6,308 bases of DNA from positions 1 to 6,308 of the forward strand of contig CAZGRL010000183.1 of assembly GCA_964528155.1 (NCBI GenBank), written 5' to 3'. Under the pieces are notes generated by a model. The model did no database searches. It saw only the letters and a program-made list of their open reading frames with translations, and was not told the DNA's origin. The stretch comes from G001797105 sp964528155 (GTDB lineage: Bacteria > Chloroflexota > Anaerolineae > Anaerolineales > E44-bin32). The position numbers and the translations under genes were made by a program. Below are positions 1-4,554 of the stretch, in pieces (position 1 is the stretch's first letter; each line of letters begins with the position of its first letter).

Positions 1-77
1 AAGCAATAAGCGATAAGCAATAAGCAATAAGCAATACGCAATAAGCTCTTGGCTTACTGCTTATTGCTTACTGCTTG
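1..77. repeat. Heptamer inverted repeat, copy 1 (upstream of the sugar-transport operon)
   Basis: Positions 1-46 are about 6.5 tandem copies of the 7-mer AAGCAAT, with single-base variants AAGCGAT and ACGCAAT. Positions 52-77 are the inverted counterpart, built from GCTTACT and GCTTATT units. Pairing 21-46 with 52-77 gives 22 of 26 matches around a 5-nt loop (TCTTG, 47-51). The left arm begins at the window edge, so the element may be longer. A related copy lies at 3896-3976 in the same orientation, and both share the 12-mer GCTCTTGGCTTA at the loop/right-arm junction (here 45-56). No reading frame or recombinase is associated. It could act as a transcript end for an upstream gene outside the window, but there is no T-run. 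Confidence 0.9.
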
Positions 78-161
78 AATCTCAAACCAAGATTAAGCAT
101 CCCATTAACTTCATCTTCGCAACTACTCATCAACACGAAGCTACTTCAGTCCTACACTGAC

Positions 162-174
162 GTTGTCGGACAAC
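162..174. promoter_or_regulatory. Short perfect inverted repeat, possible operator
   Basis: Two 6-bp arms, GTTGTC and GACAAC, flank a single central G. Dyads of this size ahead of sugar-transporter operons are often sites for LacI- or ROK-type repressors. Here only the symmetry and the location, about 220 bp upstream of the first gene, are seen. No bound protein can be named, and a 12-bp dyad can arise by chance. Confidence 0.25.
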
Positions 175-384
175 TTGCCTGTCATCCAACGGGATCTTGA
201 CAAGATGGAAGATCGCCCGGATGGCATGGGCAACGCGCCGACGACCGATCGGATGGAGCCCTGGCTGTCGGTCAGGTTCAGGGACATCTATCCAATGTAA
301 GGGAAGGAGGGATATCCAGAGGAGTGTAGACGCCGAATAGATTCCGCGAATGCCGAAACCATCATCAAGTGTGTTGTTACCAGT

Positions 385-389
385 GGAGG
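385..389 (+). promoter_or_regulatory. Ribosome-binding site that fixes the start of the binding-protein gene
   Basis: GGAGG lies 6 nt before the ATG at 396. An in-frame ATG at 369 would add nine residues (including CCYQW) ahead of the signal peptide and has no Shine-Dalgarno sequence, so 396 is the better start. Confidence 0.8.
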
Positions 390-395
390 TACAAC

Positions 396-1586
396 ATGTC
401 ACTTTATCGCAAGAGTGGTCGCGTGATCGGAGCGCTGCTTGTAGGTGTGCTTCTGCTCACCGCTTGCGCATCGGCCACACCCACCGCCGCGCCGACTACC
501 GCCCCGTCGACATCGGCGACGCAAATGCCGGCGACGGAGATGCCAGCGACGGCGGCTCCGACTCAGGCAGCGGCAGCCAGCGGCGGCACGATCGCCCTGC
601 TTCTGCCCGAGACCAAGACCGCCCGCTATGAGACGGCCGACCGCCCGGACTTCGAAGCCAAGTTCAAAGAGCTCTGCCCGTCCTGCACGATCATCTACAG
701 CAACGCCAATCAGGACGCCGACGCACAACTTTCTCAGGCCGAGGCCGCGCTGACCAACGGCGCTCAGGTCCTGGTGCTTGACCCCGTCGATTCAGCCGCC
801 GCCGGCGGTATCGCTGACAAGGCCAAGGCGCAGGGCGTGCCGGTGATCGCCTACGATCGCCTGATCCTGAACTCGGACGCGGTCAACTACTACATCTCTT
901 TCGACAACACCAAGGTCGGAGAGCTGCAGGCGCAGAGCCTGGTCGATCAGCTCAACGCGCTCGTCAAGACGAACCCGACGATCGTGATGATCAACGGCTC
1001 GCCGACCGACAACAACGCCAGCCTGTTCAAACAAGGCGCGCACAACATCTTTGATCCGCTGGTCAGCGCCGGAAAGCTGACCATCGCCAAAGAATACGAC
1101 ACGCCTGACTGGAGCCCGGATCAGGCCCAGACCGAGATGACGCAAGCCCTGACCGCGCTCGGCAACAAGGTCGATGGTGTGTATGCGGCCAATGACGGAA
1201 CCGCCTCCGGTGCCATCGCCGCCATGAAGGCGGCCGGCCTGGCACCGCTCCCGCCGGTTACCGGACAGGACGCCGAGCTGGCAGCCATCCAGCGTATCCT
1301 CACCGGGGATCAGTACATGACCGTCTATAAGGCCATCAAGCCCGAGGCCGAAGCGGCCGCCGAGCTCGCCTATGACCTCTTGACCAACACCGCCGTGCCG
1401 GCTAGCATGACCAACGGGATGACCGTCAACAACAGCATGATGGACGTTCCTTCGGTTCTCCTCACGCCACTCGCCGTCACCAAGGACAATATCAAGGACA
1501 CCGTCGTGGCGGATGGCTTCTGGACCGTCGCACAGATCTGCACCGCGGACTACGCTGCAGACTGCACTGCCGCCGGATTGCAGTGA
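396..1586 (+). CDS. xylF: Xylose-type sugar ABC transporter, substrate-binding lipoprotein (XylF-like)
   Basis: This 396-residue protein is the extracytoplasmic receptor of an ABC sugar importer; it binds a monosaccharide, probably xylose or a similar sugar, and hands it to the permease encoded downstream. Residues 1-24 are a lipoprotein signal with basic YRKSGR, a hydrophobic core and lipobox LTAC (Cys24 would be lipidated). Residues 25-62 are a low-complexity Thr/Pro/Ala linker. The rest is a type 1 periplasmic-binding fold close to E. coli XylF from memory: NYYISFDNTKVGELQA (164-179), GSPTDNNASLF (201-211), DWSP (238-241), AANDGTASGA (264-273), TGQDAELAAI (289-298), MTVYKAIK (308-315) and DVPSVLLTP (350-358). 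Candidate sugar contacts (Asp154/Arg155, Asn206/Asn207, Trp239, Asn266, Asp292, Lys312) are kept. The C-terminus extends past the family core with Cys382 and Cys390, and there is a CPSC at 94-97, so disulfides are possible. The family call is firm; the exact sugar and the xylF symbol are less certain. Confidence 0.9.
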   Translation: MSLYRKSGRVIGALLVGVLLLTACASATPTAAPTTAPSTSATQMPATEMPATAAPTQAAAASGGTIALLLPETKTARYETADRPDFEAKFKELCPSCTIIYSNANQDADAQLSQAEAALTNGAQVLVLDPVDSAAAGGIADKAKAQGVPVIAYDRLILNSDAVNYYISFDNTKVGELQAQSLVDQLNALVKTNPTIVMINGSPTDNNASLFKQGAHNIFDPLVSAGKLTIAKEYDTPDWSPDQAQTEMTQALTALGNKVDGVYAANDGTASGAIAAMKAAGLAPLPPVTGQDAELAAIQRILTGDQYMTVYKAIKPEAEAAAELAYDLLTNTAVPASMTNGMTVNNSMMDVPSVLLTPLAVTKDNIKDTVVADGFWTVAQICTADYAADCTAAGLQ

Positions 1587-1649
1587 TGCCCGGCATACAC
1601 CCAAGGCGGCGTACCCGATCGCTGGGCGCGGGTTGCTGATACCGCCTAC

Positions 1650-1685
1650 AAGAGCAGCCGCGGCGCAGATGCCGCGGCTGCTCTT
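1650..1685. promoter_or_regulatory. Intra-operon hairpin between binding-protein and ATPase genes
   Basis: A perfect 15-bp stem (1650-1664 with 1671-1685; left arm AAGAGCAGCCGCGGC) encloses the 6-nt loop GCAGAT. It starts 64 nt after the binding-protein stop codon and ends 3 nt before the ATPase ribosome-binding site. No T-run follows, so it is not a standard terminator. In ABC operons a stable stem at this place commonly protects the upstream message or attenuates downstream expression, giving more binding protein than ATPase and permease. Because it sits directly against the ribosome-binding site, it may also affect ATPase translation. The structure is seen; the role is inferred. Confidence 0.8.
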
Positions 1686-1688
1686 CGT

Positions 1689-1696
1689 GGAGGGAG
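1689..1696 (+). promoter_or_regulatory. Ribosome-binding site of the ATPase gene
   Basis: GGAGGGAG precedes two adjacent ATG codons at 1697 and 1700. Measured from GGAGG (1689-1693), the spacing is 3 nt to the first and 6 nt to the second, which favours 1700. Confidence 0.7.
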
Positions 1697-1699
1697 ATG

Positions 1700-2494
1700 A
1701 TGAGCGATTCGGAACGCGTCCCGACGATTGAACTGCGGGGGATCAGCAAGCGCTTCGGCGCCGTGCAGGCGCTCGATTCGGTCGATTTCGAAGCCTACCC
1801 GCAGGAGGTCCGGGGCCTGGCCGGCGACCACGGTGCCGGACAATCCACGCTGGTCAAGATCATCTCCGGGGTCTACCGCCCCGACTCGGGCGAGTACTTC
1901 TTCGAAGGACAGCCGGTGAGCGTCAACCAGCCGTCGGACGCGACCCGGCTGGGAATCGAGACTGTCTACCAGGACTTGGCGCTATGCGACAACCTGGATG
2001 TGGTGGCCAACCTGTATCTCGGTCGTGAGGTCGTCCGGCCGCTGGTTTCCAGCTTGATCGCCACGATCGATGAAATGGAAATGGAACAGTCGGCACGTAA
2101 GCTCATCGGTGATCTGCACGTGACGTTGCCGTCCGTCCGGCGTCAGGTGGCCACGCTCTCCGGCGGCCAGCGCCAGTCGGTGGCGGTGGCTCGGGCTGTT
2201 CTGTGGGATTCGAAGATCCTTCTCTTGGATGAACCAACGGCTGCGCTGGGTGTCGAGCAAACCAGGCAGGTCAAGGACCTCATTCGACAACTGCGCCAGC
2301 GCGGTCTGGCGGTGGTTGTCATCAGTCATAATCTCGCCGATATCTTCGATGTTTCGGATCGGATCATCGTGTTGCGACTTGGCCGGCGCGTGGCTACGTT
2401 TGAAACCGACGCCACGAACGCCGAATCGGTCGTGGGTGCGATCACCGGCGCCGAATTCGGCCCTATCAACGGATCAGCCTCGGCAACTCACTAA
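1700..2494 (+). CDS. Sugar ABC transporter ATP-binding protein, single domain, Walker A Lys replaced by Gln
   Basis: This 264-residue protein is the ATPase of the importer and should work as a homodimer on the cytoplasmic face of the permease. It has one nucleotide-binding domain, unlike the roughly 500-residue two-domain RbsA/XylG proteins, and so resembles the single-domain FrcA type. Motifs with Met at 1700 as residue 1: Walker A region GDHGAGQST (42-50), Q-loop Gln91 in VYQDLAL, signature LSGGQ (153-157), Walker B ILLLDEP with Asp177/Glu178, and switch His210 in VVVISHN. The oddity is Walker A: the family sequence is GDNGAGKST, and here Asn is His44 (CAC at 1829-1831) and the invariant Lys is Gln48 (CAA at 1841-1843). 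That lysine contacts ATP phosphates, and in a homodimer both sites would lack it. The frame is otherwise full length with no other sign of decay. An alternative start is 1697. The family is certain; activity is in doubt. Confidence 0.92.
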   Translation: MSDSERVPTIELRGISKRFGAVQALDSVDFEAYPQEVRGLAGDHGAGQSTLVKIISGVYRPDSGEYFFEGQPVSVNQPSDATRLGIETVYQDLALCDNLDVVANLYLGREVVRPLVSSLIATIDEMEMEQSARKLIGDLHVTLPSVRRQVATLSGGQRQSVAVARAVLWDSKILLLDEPTAALGVEQTRQVKDLIRQLRQRGLAVVVISHNLADIFDVSDRIIVLRLGRRVATFETDATNAESVVGAITGAEFGPINGSASATH

Positions 2495-2535
2495 GACAGT
2501 GATGCAAACCCTCGTCACCCCTCCCTCACCCGAAT

Positions 2536-2539
2536 GGAG
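2536..2539 (+). promoter_or_regulatory. Ribosome-binding site that fixes the permease start
   Basis: GGAG stands 6 nt before the ATG at 2546. The in-frame ATG at 2534 overlaps this site and is preceded only by pyrimidine-rich sequence with no Shine-Dalgarno match, so 2546 is preferred. Confidence 0.6.
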
Positions 2540-2545
2540 CCCGAA

Positions 2546-3796
2546 ATGAATGAGGCCTCGACGACGCCTGGAGAGACGCCTCTCCCGCAGGACGGCCTGA
2601 CCGGTGCCTGGCGCGGAATCGTTCAGCGCCTGACACGCGGCGACATCGGCTCGTTGCCGATCCTGCTGGGGTTGGTGGTGATTGCCGCCGTCTTTCAGAT
2701 AGCCAACCGGCACTTCCTCTCCCCCCTCAACCTCACCAATCTGCTGGTGCAGATCTCGGCGGTGGGCACGATTTCGGTCGGCGTGGTCCTGGTGCTCCTG
2801 ATCGGCGAGATCGACCTTTCGGTGGGAGCCGTGAGCGGCGTGACTGCCGGAGCGATGGCTGTTCTGTCGGCCAAGCTCCTGTGGCCCGGGTCGGCGGCGG
2901 TGGCGGCCGGGGTCATCGCCGGTTTGGCGATCGGTCTTTTCCAGGGCGCGTGGTTCGCCAAGATCCACGTGCCATCGTTTGTCGTTACTCTGGCCGGCTA
3001 TCTGGGTTGGCAGGGGGCCTTGCTATACGTCCTCGGCAGCACCGGGACGATCAACTTGAACGATCCCTTCATCGTCGGCTTGGCCAACACCCGCACGCCC
3101 GTCGCCATCGGTTGGGCCTTCGCTGTGGTCGTTGTGATCCTTTACGTCTGGAACTTGCTGGCCGATCGCTCGCGGCGAAGAGCGCACGGTGTGGAGGCGC
3201 CATCCGGTGCTTCGGTGGCCGGTCGGATCGCGGTCGTCGCCTTCGCCATTCTGGCAGCGGTGGCTCTCATGAACGTCAATCGCAATCCGGTCAGCACCGG
3301 CCCCCCCATCCGCGGTGTGCCTACGGCGATCGTCATCCTGCTGGCTTTTGTCGTGATCTTCGATCTCATCTTGCGCCGGACGCGCTTTGGGCGGGCGGTG
3401 TTCGCCGTGGGAGGGAATGTCGAAGCCGCGCGGCGGGCCGGCATCAATGTCGATCGCTTGCGGATCGTGATCTTCGCCCTGAGTTCGGGGTTGGCCGCTT
3501 GTGGCGGGATCCTTGCTGGGTCGCGCTTGCTGGCGGTCAATCAATCATCCGGCAGCGGCGACGTGCTGCTAAACGCCATCGCCGCGGCCGTGATCGGGGG
3601 AACCAGCCTCTTCGGCGGACGGGGGAGCACATGGTCCGCCCTGCTCGGAGCGCTAGTGATCGGCGCCATCGCCAACGGTATGGATCTTCTGGCGTTCGCC
3701 TCATCGGTCAAATTCATGGTGACCGGGGTGGTCTTGCTGCTTGCGGTGACGGTCGATGCCTTCGGCCATGCGCGTCGCGAGCAGAGCGGGACGTGA
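2546..3796 (+). CDS. xylH: Xylose-type sugar ABC transporter permease (XylH-like)
   Basis: This 416-residue membrane protein forms the sugar channel of the importer and belongs to the BPD_transp_2 (RbsC/XylH) family. After a soluble N-terminus of about 35 residues it has many hydrophobic segments, which I estimate at around ten. The family motif GEIDLSVG is at residues 87-94. The cytoplasmic coupling loop that contacts the ATPase is FGRAVFAVGGNVEAARRAGI (281-300), matching the usual GR-x-hYAhGGN-x-xAAR-x-x-GI pattern. GGTSLFGGRGS follows before the last membrane segments. A basic loop with DRSRRR lies after the WAFAVVVVILYVW segment. Length is close to XylH-type proteins. The gene begins 51 nt after the ATPase stop and is the last gene of the operon. 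The alternative start 2534 adds four residues. No truncation or frameshift is seen; the family is sure, the transported sugar is inferred from the binding protein. Confidence 0.9.
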   Translation: MNEASTTPGETPLPQDGLTGAWRGIVQRLTRGDIGSLPILLGLVVIAAVFQIANRHFLSPLNLTNLLVQISAVGTISVGVVLVLLIGEIDLSVGAVSGVTAGAMAVLSAKLLWPGSAAVAAGVIAGLAIGLFQGAWFAKIHVPSFVVTLAGYLGWQGALLYVLGSTGTINLNDPFIVGLANTRTPVAIGWAFAVVVVILYVWNLLADRSRRRAHGVEAPSGASVAGRIAVVAFAILAAVALMNVNRNPVSTGPPIRGVPTAIVILLAFVVIFDLILRRTRFGRAVFAVGGNVEAARRAGINVDRLRIVIFALSSGLAACGGILAGSRLLAVNQSSGSGDVLLNAIAAAVIGGTSLFGGRGSTWSALLGALVIGAIANGMDLLAFASSVKFMVTGVVLLLAVTVDAFGHARREQSGT

Positions 3797-3838
3797 AACC
3801 TCCCCCTTCTGCTCGTCATCGGGTGCCGTTGAACGAAC

Positions 3839-3864
3839 GGGGACGGTGGCTAGCCACCGTCCCC
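3839..3864. repeat. Perfect 26-bp palindrome (REP-like), possible operon end
   Basis: Arms GGGGACGGTGG and CCACCGTCCCC meet at a central CTAG, giving a 26-bp sequence identical on both strands. It lies 42 nt past the permease stop, between convergent genes. A transcript could fold into a GC-rich stem of up to 11 bp, but only TTT follows after ACT, so classic Rho-independent termination is not well supported. The GGGGACGG/CCGTCCCC pattern resembles REP-type elements mobilised by REP-associated tyrosine transposases (RAYT) in other bacteria, from memory. No transposase is present here. Confidence 0.85.
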
Positions 3865-3895
3865 ACTTTGTCACGTCGTGCGGTCTGGATCAACT

Positions 3896-3976
3896 AGCAA
3901 CAAGCAATAAGCATCAAGCAATAAGCCACCGTCTTTCCGCTCTTGGCTTATTGCTTACTGCTTACTGCTAATTGCT
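3896..3976. repeat. Heptamer inverted repeat, copy 2 (between convergent genes)
   Basis: Arms 3896-3927 and 3945-3976 are each 32 nt and match at 27 of 32 positions in inverted orientation, around a 17-nt loop (3928-3944). The arms are built from AAGCAAT-like heptamers and their complements. The 12-mer GCTCTTGGCTTA recurs here at 3939-3950, as in copy 1, in the same orientation. The element fills the gap between the permease and deformylase stop codons, ending 14 nt from the latter. It could act as a two-way transcript barrier, but no T-run supports intrinsic termination. Confidence 0.9.
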
Positions 3977-3990
3977 CTGCACTTCGTGGG

Positions 3991-4554
3991 CTAGACCCTC
4001 AGCCCCTCGCTGAGACGCTTACGGCTTTCGCCCTGGGCGGGAGAGACCTGCGCCGCTTCCTCTTCCACCTTCCACACCTTGTTGGTCCGGTCGATGAAGA
4101 GTACGCCGTTGAGGTGGTCGATTTCGTGCTGGAAAATGCGCGCCAGCCAACCGCTGGCTTTCACCCGTGTCGGCTTGCCGCGCGTGGTAAACCCTTTGAC
4201 GGTGACCGACTGGTAGCGATCGACCTCCCCGATGTAACCCGGGATCGAAAGACAGCCCTCGTTTCCGCTGACGGTATCGGTGGAGTGGCGCAGGATCTCG
4301 GGATTCACCATCACGTACAACTTGGGGGGGACGGGCTCAGCCTCCGGATCTTCCGGCTGCTCGGCATACTTGACGAGTATCAAACGCTGACTGACGCCGA
4401 CCTGGGGAGCGGCGAGCCCAACTCCGGGGGCGGCGTGCAGCGTCTCGACCATGTCGTCGGCCAGTTTCTGGAGCTCAGTGTCGAATGCCTTGACCTTGAC
4501 GGCCTGCTTGCGCAGCACCGGATCCGGCAAGGTAACGATCTTACGGGTACTCAT
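3991..4554 (-). CDS. def: Peptide deformylase
   Basis: This 187-residue cytoplasmic metalloenzyme removes the formyl group from the N-terminal methionine of newly made proteins, releasing formate. All three family motifs are intact: GVGLAAPQ (44-51), EGCLS (99-103, metal ligand Cys101) and QHEIDH (142-147, metal ligands His143 and His147, catalytic Glu144). The segment EQPEDPEAEPVPPKL (65-79) is a charged, proline-rich insertion between motifs 1 and 2, and the C-terminal tail after about residue 160 is charged. The start chosen at 4554 gives the family-typical opening STRKIVTLPDPVLR. An upstream ATG at 4599 would add 15 basic residues inside the preceding gene. The ATG overlaps the end of the upstream gene by 14 nt, and the Shine-Dalgarno match is weak (GCGAG), so translation is probably coupled. 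The usual neighbour fmt is not seen. Confidence 0.96.
   Translation of the reverse strand: MSTRKIVTLPDPVLRKQAVKVKAFDTELQKLADDMVETLHAAPGVGLAAPQVGVSQRLILVKYAEQPEDPEAEPVPPKLYVMVNPEILRHSTDTVSGNEGCLSIPGYIGEVDRYQSVTVKGFTTRGKPTRVKASGWLARIFQHEIDHLNGVLFIDRTNKVWKVEEEAAQVSPAQGESRKRLSEGLRV

Larger units (their letters stand above)
78..395 (+). other. Leader region upstream of the sugar-binding protein gene, no convincing gene
   Basis: This 318-base stretch should contain the promoter and operator of the transport operon. A TTGACA hexamer matching the -35 consensus is at 197-202, but no good -10 box stands 16-18 bases downstream. A short perfect inverted repeat, GTTGTC-G-GACAAC, is at 162-174. An open frame runs from 109 to a TAA at 298-300, with an ATG at 205 (31 codons); it has no ribosome-binding site and I do not recognise the peptide. 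It might be a decayed gene end, but that cannot be shown here. GGAGG-like strings at 306-310 and 319-324 are not followed by a start codon at useful spacing. No regulator gene (ROK or LacI type) is visible in the window. Confidence 0.6.

Noticed and set aside
1..77. CRISPR array
   Set aside because: The units are 7-bp tandem copies without unique spacers, arranged as an inverted repeat; there are no cas genes.
197..225. TTGACA at 197-202 as a sigma-70 promoter
   Set aside because: The -35 match is perfect, but the region 16-18 nt downstream (GATGGC/ATGGCA) is a poor -10, so I do not call a promoter.
205..300. 31-codon plus-strand open frame in the leader (MEDRPDGMGN...), part of a longer open stretch from 109
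   Set aside because: No ribosome-binding site, no recognisable family, and short enough to occur by chance; could be a gene remnant, but nothing in the window proves it.
130..402. 90-codon minus-strand open frame across the leader
   Set aside because: It runs into the opposite strand of the binding-protein start, has no ribosome-binding site or recognisable domain, and looks like a chance frame in GC-rich DNA.
792..1604. 270-codon minus-strand open frame inside the binding-protein gene
   Set aside because: It is the antisense shadow of a well-supported XylF-like gene, and its residue composition (Gly/Arg/Asp/Val rich) has no recognisable domain.
2495..2545. Pyrimidine-rich stretch before the permease gene as a repeat or terminator
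   Set aside because: CCCTCGTCACCCCTCCCTCACCC-like sequence only loosely resembles the REP fragment at 6232 and has no stem.
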